This document shows, piece by piece, positions 44,632-53,582 of a DNA stretch of 64,000 nucleotides. The stretch comes from Lactococcus hircilactis. Its GTDB lineage: Bacteria > Bacillota > Bacilli > Lactobacillales > Streptococcaceae. The notes below the pieces were generated by a model. That model saw nothing but the letters and a program-made list of their open reading frames with translations. It had not been told where the DNA came from and did no database searches. The stretch spans positions 62,001-126,000 of the forward strand of contig NZ_WITJ01000007.1 in the NCBI RefSeq assembly GCF_009601015.1, read 5' to 3'. How positions within the stretch are numbered: position 1 is the first letter of the stretch; the number at the start of each line of letters is the position of its first letter. The position numbers and the translations under genes are program-made.

Positions 44632-44787
44632 TTATCTTTTTTTTTGCGCCATTTTTTTTCTCAATTCAGCAATTTTAGCCTGCGTGGCATTTTTTGTATT
44701 GATTCCTTTTCCACCATCGGTAGAATTTTTTTCATGAAATTTTTGTTCGATTTGTTGCCCTTTCGGGTCAAGTTGATATTTTCCCAT
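44632..44787 (-). CDS. Small basic conserved-looking protein, 51 aa
   Basis: MGKYQLDPKGQQIEQKF at the start, HEKNSTDGGKG, then AELRKKMAQKKR at the end; highly charged and soluble. ATG 44787 has a modest AAAGAAAG site. It lies between the oxidoreductase and luxS on the same strand. Coding is supported by a clean frame and a plausible composition, and by general resemblance to small MGKYQLD-type ORFs of streptococci; function unknown. Confidence 0.6.
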   Translation of the reverse strand: MGKYQLDPKGQQIEQKFHEKNSTDGGKGINTKNATQAKIAELRKKMAQKKR

Positions 44788-44859
44788 TTCTTACTTTCTT
44801 TTCATCAAATACTCATTTTAACAGGGTATGAGACACGTGATAGACTGATGTGTGGAAGA

Positions 44860-45336
44860 TTAGATAACTTTTCTCTCATAAGGATCTGTTGAAATGCCTT
44901 CATTCAAAATCTTGTTCGCCCATTCTTTTGCACCAAAAACACTATGATTGCGATAATTGCCACACTCTTTTTCTGCAACACCAGGCACTTGGTCCCATCC
45001 AAACTGATCAGACGCAATTTCTTCAAGAGAAGACTTGATTACCTTTGCAATGGTTTCAGGAGAATGTTCTCCCCACATGATCATGTGAAATCCTGTTTGA
45101 CAACCAAAAGGTGAAAAATCAATCATTCCATCAATCCGATCCCGAATCAAACTTGCCATACTGTGTTCAATCGTATGTAGTGCGGCCATCCCAATCACAT
45201 TTGCATTGGGTTGTACAAACCGCACATCAAAATTCGTAATGACATCGCCATGCGGTCCTTTTTCTGCCCCAATCAAACGCACATAAGGCGCTAAAACTTT
45301 CGTGTGATCCAATTGAAATGATTCTACTTCTGCCAT
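44860..45336 (-). CDS. luxS: S-ribosylhomocysteine lyase LuxS
   Basis: Recycles S-ribosylhomocysteine to homocysteine and the AI-2 precursor. About 158 residues from ATG 45336 (AATGGAGAA upstream), nine codons inside a longer frame. Metal ligands H-x-x-E-H are HTIEH (54-58), with a further cysteine near residue 126; the catalytic cysteine is in [10 protein letters not shown] (Cys79). Divergent from rpiB. Confidence 0.96.
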   Translation of the reverse strand: MAEVESFQLDHTKVLAPYVRLIGAEKGPHGDVITNFDVRFVQPNANVIGMAALHTIEHSMASLIRDRIDGMIDFSPFGCQTGFHMIMWGEHSPETIAKVIKSSLEEIASDQFGWDQVPGVAEKECGNYRNHSVFGAKEWANKILNEGISTDPYERKVI

Positions 45337-45520
45337 AATTTTTTCTCCATTCTTTTGTTTCATTATACTTCATAAATTCAATAATATCAAAGATTTTAAG
45401 CGTTTTTTAATAAATAGTATATCCCTAAAAATGAAGTAAAAAAAATAGATTTTATCACCAAAACTAATGATCAGATCTCAAAAGAAAAGTCATCCTTTAA
45501 AAACCATCGTGTTTAAATTG

Positions 45521-45529
45521 TGGTATAAT
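45521..45529 (+). promoter_or_regulatory. Extended -10 promoter of rpiB
   Basis: TGgTATAAT with the hexamer at 45524-45529 and a leader of about 75 bases. Confidence 0.65.
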
Positions 45530-45607
45530 AAAGGATATATTCATGAAGAGATCACACAAAATTGATCTCAAAATAGCACATGACATTGAATGGAGATAAA
45601 AAGTAAA

Positions 45608-46066
45608 ATGAAAATCATTATGGCCAGTGATCATGCTGGTGTTGCGTTGAAAGCAGAAATTAAAGTCTTGTTAGAAAACATGGGACACGAAGTGGAGGAT
45701 ATGGGACCATTTGATACCACAGCAGTTGATTTGTCAGATTTTGTTTATCCAGCAGCTTTAAAAGTAAGTCAAGAAAATGTTCGAGGGATTTTTGTGGATG
45801 GTGTTGGCTACGGTTCAGCCTTGATTGCCAATCGAATTTACGGGATTGATGCAGTCGTTTGCCAAGACTCATTTTGTGCAAAATTAGCAAGACAACATAC
45901 AGACAGTAATGTTTTGTGCTTAGGAGGCAAAATTATCGGTTCAGCACTTGCACTCGATATCGTAGAAACATGGATGACCACAGATTTTCTTGCAGAAGAA
46001 AAATACATCCGCCGCGTCGAAAAAGTAAAAGCCATCTCAGAAAAACATTTAGTAAAATTTGATTAA
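45608..46066 (+). CDS. rpiB: RpiB/LacA/LacB-family sugar-phosphate isomerase
   Basis: About 152 residues from ATG 45608 (GGAGATAA upstream; a longer start at 45590 is less likely). IIMASDHAGVALKAEI at the N-terminus is typical of RpiB. DGVGYGSALIANRI takes the place of the usual G-T-G-x-G-x-x-I-A segment: the cysteine of RpiB is not in the normal place, a hint that the substrate may not be ribose-5-phosphate. CLGGKIIGSALA and VETWMTTDF follow. Terminator downstream. Confidence 0.8.
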   Translation: MKIIMASDHAGVALKAEIKVLLENMGHEVEDMGPFDTTAVDLSDFVYPAALKVSQENVRGIFVDGVGYGSALIANRIYGIDAVVCQDSFCAKLARQHTDSNVLCLGGKIIGSALALDIVETWMTTDFLAEEKYIRRVEKVKAISEKHLVKFD

Positions 46067-46092
46067 TTAAATAAAATAAAAACACTAAAAAT

Positions 46093-46122
46093 AACGCGAA
46101 TCAGTGATTCGTGTTGTTTTTT
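46093..46122 (+). terminator. Terminator after rpiB
   Basis: AACGCGAATCA pairs with TGATTCGTGTT, followed by T-run. Confidence 0.88.
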
Positions 46123-46202
46123 ATCCTCAAATGCGTATTCCATTGAATTAACAAGAAAAAAGGAGTATAATTATTACAATTGTGAAAAAATAAAGGAGTT
46201 TT

Positions 46203-48208
<2,006 letters not shown>

Positions 48209-48244
48209 ATCCTAGCGCTTTAATAAAACGAACAAAAGGATAAA

Positions 48245-48282
48245 GTAACATAAAAAATTGTGAAAAATGAATTTTATGTTAC
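48245..48282. promoter_or_regulatory. Perfect 11-bp inverted repeat upstream of the L,D-transpeptidase gene
   Basis: GTAACATAAAA and TTTTATGTTAC separated by 16 bases, AT-rich and with no T-run after it. It may be an operator or an AT-rich hairpin terminator. TTACAA in its right arm could also be a -35. Confidence 0.5.
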
Positions 48283-48385
48283 AATTAAGTTATAAAAATA
48301 AAACAAAGAAAGACTCAAGTGACTTAAAATAGAATTTCTTTTTGAGATCAACTATTTTAAAGTGCTTTACTAAAAAGGTAATGAA

Positions 48386-50158
48386 ATGAAAAAGAACATC
48401 CTTTTATCTGCAAGTCTCATCATTATATTGAGTGCAATGTTTCCCCTTAGTACCAACGCAGATAGCACAACAACAAATTCGAGTCCTCAAATTAGTGTGA
48501 GTACGCCATCCAGTAGTAGCACAGCATCAAACAGTACAACTGTCAATTCGTCCACTACGAATGCGACGACAACGCAGACAAGTTCTTCAACAAAAACTAA
48601 TCCTTCAAATTCAAATTCAAACACAATCCCTAGCACCACTGAAAAGCCTGATCCTTCTTCCAATGTGAATGATCAAGCCCCTCAAGTTTCTTACAGTGCT
48701 CAAGTTCAAAGCATAGGATGGCAATCTCCTGTAACTGATGGTGCGCTCTCTGGTACAATGGGAAAAGCCTTGCGCTTAGAAGCAGTAAAACTTGCGCTTC
48801 ATTTAGATCACACAGGATTAACAGGTGGGATTTCATACAGTGCAGCAGGTCAATATTATGATTGGCAAAGTCCAGTAAGTGATAATGCTGAAGCAGGGAC
48901 GACAAACAAAGCGTTGCGCTTAGAAGCATTACGCATCAATTTGACGGGTGAAATTGCACAAACTTATAGTGTTTGTTATCGTGTTTATGTTCAAAATTAT
49001 GGTTGGATGGCATGGACTAAAGATGGTGAAAATGCTGGGAGTATCGGGCAATCTCTTCGTATAGAAGCCTTAGAAGTGCAGTTGGTAAAAAAAGGAACAC
49101 AAGTCCCATCTCCTCAAGGACTTTCTTATCTCTATAGTCCAACGCTCTCTTATCAAGTGCAAGGACAAAATTATGGGTGGCAAGCCATAAAAATGAATGG
49201 CGCACTTGCGGGAACTGTTGGACGTGGACTTCGCGCAGAAGCAGTAAAAATCCAGCTTAGTAATCTTCCGTACGGTCTTAGCGGCGGCGTGAGTTATCAA
49301 GTGCAAGGACAAAATTATGGGTGGCAGGCGACAAAGACGAATGGCGCACTTGCGGGGACTGTTGGACGCGGCCTTCGTTTAGAAACGCTAAAAGTCAGCC
49401 TTACTGGAGATGTTGCCAAATATTTCAATATTTATTATCAAACGCAAGTTCAAAATTTTGGTTGGCTCAATTGGGCAAATAATGGGGGAAATTCAGGTAC
49501 AGTAGGACTTTCCTATCGTTTAGAGGCAATGAAAATGCAGCTTGTTCCTAAAGCGGCAACTCAACCAAACACAAATGGAAAACGAGCGTATTATTATCAC
49601 GAAGGGGGAAGCTGGGTACTTCCTTACGGAACATGGAATATTCAAGGGCAAAACTATAATGTCGCTTCAAATGGGAGTGTCAGTAAAGTCATCCCAAATC
49701 CAATGCGTCCGATGACAGGGGATTATTGGAATTATCCATCGCAACTTACTGCATATCCAAATCTTAATCAGTATCGCAATGTTAATATTGAAATCAGTAA
49801 AGCAAAACAAAGAGTTTATATCAAGTCTGGAAATACTGTAGTGTACACGATGTATTGTAGCACAGCAAATCCTTCTTTGGGGACGACACCTTCTGGAAAT
49901 TATGCAGTACAAGCAGAACATGGCGCTAATCTTTATGAAGACGGGTATGCGATTGCAAAAACTTACACGTCATGGCTCTATCATGGTATTTACCTGTTTC
50001 ACTCTGTCGTCTTCAATCCAAATGGTACAGTTAATGTAGCGCAAGCTGCTCAACTTGGAAAAACACCTCAAAGTCATGGGTGCGTTCGATTGAGTATTCC
50101 TGATGCACGATGGATTTATAATACAATTCCAGTAGGTACGCCAGTGCATGTGGCTTGA
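48386..50158 (+). CDS. Secreted ChW-repeat L,D-transpeptidase (YkuD domain)
   Basis: A 590-residue secreted protein: signal peptide 1-25 (cut likely after STNA), Ser/Thr-rich linker to about 95, six ChW-type repeats (about 102-390), a short linker and a YkuD L,D-transpeptidase domain (about 465-590). The catalytic motif is SHGCVRLS near residues 563-570, with HGIYLFHS before it. Such enzymes form 3-3 peptidoglycan cross-links or attach proteins to the wall. ChW repeats 4 and 5 (from 49151 and 49295) are nearly identical with a 144-bp period, a recent internal duplication. Paralogous in its repeats to the gene upstream. AAAAGG ribosome site. Confidence 0.9.
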   Translation: MKKNILLSASLIIILSAMFPLSTNADSTTTNSSPQISVSTPSSSSTASNSTTVNSSTTNATTTQTSSSTKTNPSNSNSNTIPSTTEKPDPSSNVNDQAPQVSYSAQVQSIGWQSPVTDGALSGTMGKALRLEAVKLALHLDHTGLTGGISYSAAGQYYDWQSPVSDNAEAGTTNKALRLEALRINLTGEIAQTYSVCYRVYVQNYGWMAWTKDGENAGSIGQSLRIEALEVQLVKKGTQVPSPQGLSYLYSPTLSYQVQGQNYGWQAIKMNGALAGTVGRGLRAEAVKIQLSNLPYGLSGGVSYQVQGQNYGWQATKTNGALAGTVGRGLRLETLKVSLTGDVAKYFNIYYQTQVQNFGWLNWANNGGNSGTVGLSYRLEAMKMQLVPKAATQPNTNGKRAYYYHEGGSWVLPYGTWNIQGQNYNVASNGSVSKVIPNPMRPMTGDYWNYPSQLTAYPNLNQYRNVNIEISKAKQRVYIKSGNTVVYTMYCSTANPSLGTTPSGNYAVQAEHGANLYEDGYAIAKTYTSWLYHGIYLFHSVVFNPNGTVNVAQAAQLGKTPQSHGCVRLSIPDARWIYNTIPVGTPVHVA

Positions 50159-50303
50159 GTTGTCCATGGTATTTGTTTTTCAAATAAATACAAAACAGAA
50201 GTGATATTTTTATCGAGAAGTCGGATAAAGTGATAAAATGATAGTATAACGTTTTCATAGCGCTTGCCTCACGCTTGCGCCCATCTAAAAAGGAGATTAG
50301 ACC

Positions 50304-51149
50304 ATGACTTTAACTGACACTTATACGCTCAACAACGGACTTACGATTCCAAAGATTGGCTTTGGGACTTGGCAATCAAAAGATGGAGATGAAGCTTATC
50401 AAGCAGTGAAAACAGCGCTTGAAGCGGGGTATCGCCACATTGATACTGCCGCTGCTTATCACAATGAAGCTTCTGTGGGTCAAGCGATTGCTGATTCTGG
50501 AATTGCACGCGAACAATTATTTGTTACGACAAAACTTTGGGGCGTTGGAACGACCGAAGATGCGACAAAAGCACTAGACGAATCGCTTGAGAAACTTGGC
50601 TTGGATGCTGTCGATCTTTATTTGATTCATTGGCCAAATCCAAAAGCGTTTCGTCCCAATTATGAAGCACGAAATGCAGCGGTTTGGAAGGCAATGGAAG
50701 CTGCTGTAAAGGCTGGAAAAGCACGTTCGATTGGTGTTTCTAATTTTCATAAACGTCATTTAGATAAATTACTGAAAACAGCTGAGATTGTTCCTGCGGT
50801 AAATCAAATCATGGTCAATCCAAGCGATCAACAACGAGAGATTGTCTCTTATAATGTGAAACATAATATTTTGACAGAAGCATACAGCCCTCTTGGAACA
50901 GGAAAGATTTTTTCAATTGAAGCGTTACAGACGATCGCAAATCAATACAATAAAACTGTTGCACAAGTTGTGTTGCGCTGGTCGCTTCACAAAGGATACC
51001 TTCCACTTCCTAAATCAGTCACGCCAGAGAGGATTCGGGAGAATGCTGATATTTTCGATTTTAATTTGAGCGTTGAAGATATTGCGTTTATTGATGGATT
51101 ACGTGGAAAAGCTGGCTATGCTAAAGATCCAGATGAAGTTGATTTTTAA
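50304..51149 (+). CDS. Aldo/keto reductase
   Basis: A 281-residue NADPH-dependent AKR. The family signature GYRHIDTAAAYHNEASVG holds the catalytic aspartate and tyrosine, TTKLWG the lysine, and LIHWPNP the histidine; IGVSNFHKRHLDKLL and LPKSVTPERIREN (cofactor site) follow. It resembles the 2,5-diketo-gluconate reductase/YvgN group; the natural carbonyl substrate is unknown. The AAAAGGAG site is strong. A possible cre-like element (GTATAACGTTTTCA, 50244-50257) lies upstream but matches only part of the consensus. Confidence 0.92.
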   Translation: MTLTDTYTLNNGLTIPKIGFGTWQSKDGDEAYQAVKTALEAGYRHIDTAAAYHNEASVGQAIADSGIAREQLFVTTKLWGVGTTEDATKALDESLEKLGLDAVDLYLIHWPNPKAFRPNYEARNAAVWKAMEAAVKAGKARSIGVSNFHKRHLDKLLKTAEIVPAVNQIMVNPSDQQREIVSYNVKHNILTEAYSPLGTGKIFSIEALQTIANQYNKTVAQVVLRWSLHKGYLPLPKSVTPERIRENADIFDFNLSVEDIAFIDGLRGKAGYAKDPDEVDF

Positions 51150-51160
51150 AAAAATGAGAA

Positions 51161-51190
51161 AAGCTGTGCGGTTGACATGGCTTTTTTTAC
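51161..51190 (+). terminator. Terminator after the aldo/keto reductase gene
   Basis: AAAGCTGT pairs imperfectly with ACATGGCTTT, followed by T-run. Confidence 0.65.
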
Positions 51191-51242
51191 ATCAATAAAG
51201 AGAACATGTTATAATAAATACAACACGAAAAGGAGATAAAAA

Positions 51243-51755
51243 ATGAAAAAAATACTTGTTGTGATTGATTTTCAAAATGATTTTATTGATGGGACGTTAG
51301 GGACGCCTGAAGCACAAGCAATCGTAGAAAATGTGGTTCAAAAAATTCAATCTTATCCAAAAAATGAACGCTTTGCAACATTGGATACACACTTTTCTGA
51401 TTATCTTTCGACACAAGAAGGAAAGTGGCTTTCTGTGCTGCATTGTCAAAAAGGAACATACGGTTGGGAGATGAGAAAAGAGGCACAATTGGGGTTTGAG
51501 CGGTGTTTTGAAAAGCACACTTTTGGTTCTGTTGCTCTGGCTCAGTTTGTCAAAGATGCGCAAGTGGATGAAGTTGAGTTGGTGGGAATTTGCACGGATA
51601 TTTGCGTTGTTTCAAATGCGTTATTGATCAAGGCTTTCGCCCCAGAAGTGAAGCTAATTGTTGATGCTGCTTGCTGTGCTGGTGTATCAAAAGAAAAGCA
51701 TGATGCTGCGCTTGAAACCATGAAATCATGTCAGATTCAAGTCATCAATGAATAA
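51243..51755 (+). CDS. Isochorismatase-family cysteine hydrolase (nicotinamidase-like)
   Basis: A 170-residue hydrolase. VVIDFQNDFIDGTLG carries the catalytic aspartate, and VGICTDICVVSNALL the nucleophile cysteine; CQKGTYGWEM lies between. Nicotinamidase is possible, since D-F-Q-N-D-F and the cysteine motif fit, but other amidases of the family cannot be excluded. AAAAGGAGA site. A palindrome follows the stop codon. Confidence 0.85.
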   Translation: MKKILVVIDFQNDFIDGTLGTPEAQAIVENVVQKIQSYPKNERFATLDTHFSDYLSTQEGKWLSVLHCQKGTYGWEMRKEAQLGFERCFEKHTFGSVALAQFVKDAQVDEVELVGICTDICVVSNALLIKAFAPEVKLIVDAACCAGVSKEKHDAALETMKSCQIQVINE

Positions 51756-51762
51756 AAAATTT

Positions 51763-51778
51763 CTGTCAGTACTGACAG
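51763..51778. repeat. Iterated palindrome copy 20 (intergenic)
   Basis: Perfect CTGTCAGTACTGACAG with ATTT/AAAT arms, eight bases after the hydrolase stop codon. Confidence 0.9.
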
Positions 51779-51926
51779 AAATAATCATGAAGAAATTAGG
51801 AAATCATGAGAAATCGAAAGAAGGATTTCTCGCACTTTGGGCTACATTTTCTTAAAATCAGCTTTTTTCCAAAAAAGATGAGAGCACCCAGCGCATATTT
51901 CGCTAGGTTTGTCTGCAGTTCTATTT

Positions 51927-51942
51927 CTGTCAGTACTGACAG
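51927..51942. repeat. Iterated palindrome copy 21 (intergenic)
   Basis: Perfect CTGTCAGTACTGACAG with ATTT/AAAT arms, beyond the 3' end of acmA. Confidence 0.9.
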
Positions 51943-51948
51943 AAATAA

Positions 51949-51987
51949 AAACCACTCGTGCACTTTTAACGGCAGCGGTGGTTTTTT
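51949..51987. terminator. Hairpin terminator at the acmA 3' end
   Basis: AAACCAC and GTGGTTT enclose a loop of about 22 bases; T-run on the plus strand and A-run before it serve both directions. Confidence 0.65.
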
Positions 51988-51998
51988 GATGTCTCATT

Positions 51999-53249
51999 TT
52001 ATTGTACTCTGAGATATTGTCCAACAAGGATGAGATCGCTCGAGAGGTGATTCCAAGCTTTGATTTGTTGGATACTGACGTGATTTTCTTGTGAGAGTTT
52101 CCAGAGAGAATCACCAGAAACGACTTTATAGATTTTTGTTTGGGCCGTTTGGGTAGGTGCTTGTGAGTCCTGTTGGTTTGGTGCTTTGGTTTGATTGGTT
52201 GTTTTTGAGACGACAAGTTTTTGCCCGATGAGAATTAAATCACTTTTTAGATTATTCCAAGTTTTGATTTGAGTGACGCTGGTATGATATTTTTGAGCTA
52301 ATCCAGACAAGGTATTTCCTTTGACAACGGTGATTATCGTTGCTTGTTGTTGTGGCACTGATGGCTGTGGGACAGGAGTTTTAGGAGGTTGTACTTGTGG
52401 TGTTTCAGGAGTTGTAGGAGTGAGTTGAGTTGTCAAAACAAGTTTTTGGTTGACATAAATCATGTCTGAATTCAAGTGGTTCCAGTTTTTGATTTGTGCA
52501 ATTGAAACGCCATAGTTTTGTGAAATCGCCCAAAGTGTATCTCCAGAGCGGACGGTGTAAGTTGTCGTTGTTTGTTGCGATGAGGGCGGTGTAGGTAAAG
52601 GTTGAGATGAAAAATCATCGTAGCGTGTGAGGTGATATTGCGCGATGAGTTGATTGAGTGAGCGCGCATAGAGTGGTGAGGTCGCATAGGTTCCTGTGAG
52701 TGCTGCTGTGGCTTGCTCGTAAGTTGAAGCGAAGGTGCGCCAAGCTTTTTGATAAAAAGGTCCTGCTCCAAAATTCGTCGTTTTTAAGACGCGCGCATTG
52801 TCTTTTAAGCTTTCGAGATGGGAGGGATAAACGCGAAAAGGCATTACTTTTGTGACAAATTTTCCACCAATAAATTCTTGAGTCGAAAAAGAAACGCTAT
52901 GACCTTGATAGCTTCCTTGGATGCCAAAAAGATTGTAATAAGGCGCTTTTGAGAGTCCACTTTGTCCCCAATCACTCTCTAGGATGACCTGTGCGATCAT
53001 GACAGAAGGATAAAGTCCATTACTGTCAGCAACGGGTTTTGCAACAGCAGCGATATTTTCGATAAACGTTTCTTGTGTGTTTGTTGCTGCTGCGACTTTT
53101 GGGGCTTGAAAATCAAATAAGATTTCTGCGCTTGTCGTTAAGGCGCCAGCTAAAAGAACAGTACTTGCTACTTTTGTGGTGGGTCTATGGAACGTTTTCA
53201 CTTTTGGTTTTAAATGCGGATTTTTTTTCTTGATTCGGGATTGTGGCAT
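51999..53249 (-). CDS. acmA: N-acetylglucosaminidase autolysin AcmA
   Basis: Secreted cell-wall hydrolase that separates daughter cells. The 416-residue protein has a long signal region (about 1-57, basic start then VASTVLLAGALTTSAEI), a glucosaminidase domain (about 58-215; ESDWGQSGLSKAPYYNLFGI with the catalytic glutamate and QKAWRTFASTYEQA) and three LysM repeats (about 230-275, 308-352 and 372-416; YTVRSGDTLWAIS). Three LysM modules match lactococcal AcmA. Ribosome site GAAAGGAAAA. Confidence 0.93.
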   Translation of the reverse strand: MPQSRIKKKNPHLKPKVKTFHRPTTKVASTVLLAGALTTSAEILFDFQAPKVAAATNTQETFIENIAAVAKPVADSNGLYPSVMIAQVILESDWGQSGLSKAPYYNLFGIQGSYQGHSVSFSTQEFIGGKFVTKVMPFRVYPSHLESLKDNARVLKTTNFGAGPFYQKAWRTFASTYEQATAALTGTYATSPLYARSLNQLIAQYHLTRYDDFSSQPLPTPPSSQQTTTTYTVRSGDTLWAISQNYGVSIAQIKNWNHLNSDMIYVNQKLVLTTQLTPTTPETPQVQPPKTPVPQPSVPQQQATIITVVKGNTLSGLAQKYHTSVTQIKTWNNLKSDLILIGQKLVVSKTTNQTKAPNQQDSQAPTQTAQTKIYKVVSGDSLWKLSQENHVSIQQIKAWNHLSSDLILVGQYLRVQ

Positions 53250-53410
53250 TACTGTTCTTTTCCTTTCGAAAACTGGTTAATTCATATTTTTATTTTAACA
53301 CAGTGAAAAGAAATTATTAATGTCTATTGTTTGTTATTTTAGTTATTATTGTAATAATTTATAGTGCTTTTGAAATATCTAAAAGAATCGGTTGATTTTT
53401 TACTGAAATT

Positions 53411-53419
53411 TGTTATAAT
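53411..53419 (+). promoter_or_regulatory. Promoter of the riboswitch-ATPase transcript
   Basis: TTGATT at 53392-53397, 16-base spacer, extended -10 TGtTATAAT (hexamer 53414-53419). The transcript would begin near 53426, at the 5' side of the riboswitch. Confidence 0.75.
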
Positions 53420-53423
53420 AGAG

Positions 53424-53516
53424 GGACTCAAGGGAGTAGCGGGAAGCAAAAAGCTTCTTATAATATCGTCAATACAGCGTAAGCTCGGTATTATATTAAA
53501 CAGCGAGACTTGTGGC
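53424..53516 (+). ncRNA. yybP-ykoY manganese riboswitch
   Basis: The leader contains the conserved AAGGGAGTAGCG, a variable hairpin (GAAGC/GCTTC), TCGTCAAT with the second metal-site loop, a hairpin (AGCGTAAGCT) and the closing AACAGCGAGACTTG. This layout matches yybP-ykoY RNAs, which sense Mn2+; an L. lactis member precedes yoaB. The 3' strand overlaps the terminator stem, so metal binding would prevent termination and turn on the P-type ATPase. Confidence 0.9.
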
Positions 53517-53541
53517 CAATGTGCTACACGTCTCTTTTTTT
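53505..53541 (+). terminator. Riboswitch expression-platform terminator
   Basis: GAGAC...GTCTC hairpin with further TGTGGC/GCTACA pairing and a run of seven T, 42 bases before the ATPase start. Confidence 0.85.
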
Positions 53542-53582
53542 AGCATGATTGCCGATTATCTTATTTATTGGAGGAAATTTTT

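Noticed and set aside
50244-50257. cre-like site upstream of the aldo/keto reductase
   Set aside because: The first two consensus bases do not match; mentioned only in the gene entry.
51806-52012. 68-codon frame between the cysteine hydrolase and acmA
   Set aside because: It runs through a palindrome and the terminator, lacks a ribosome site and has no protein-like pattern.
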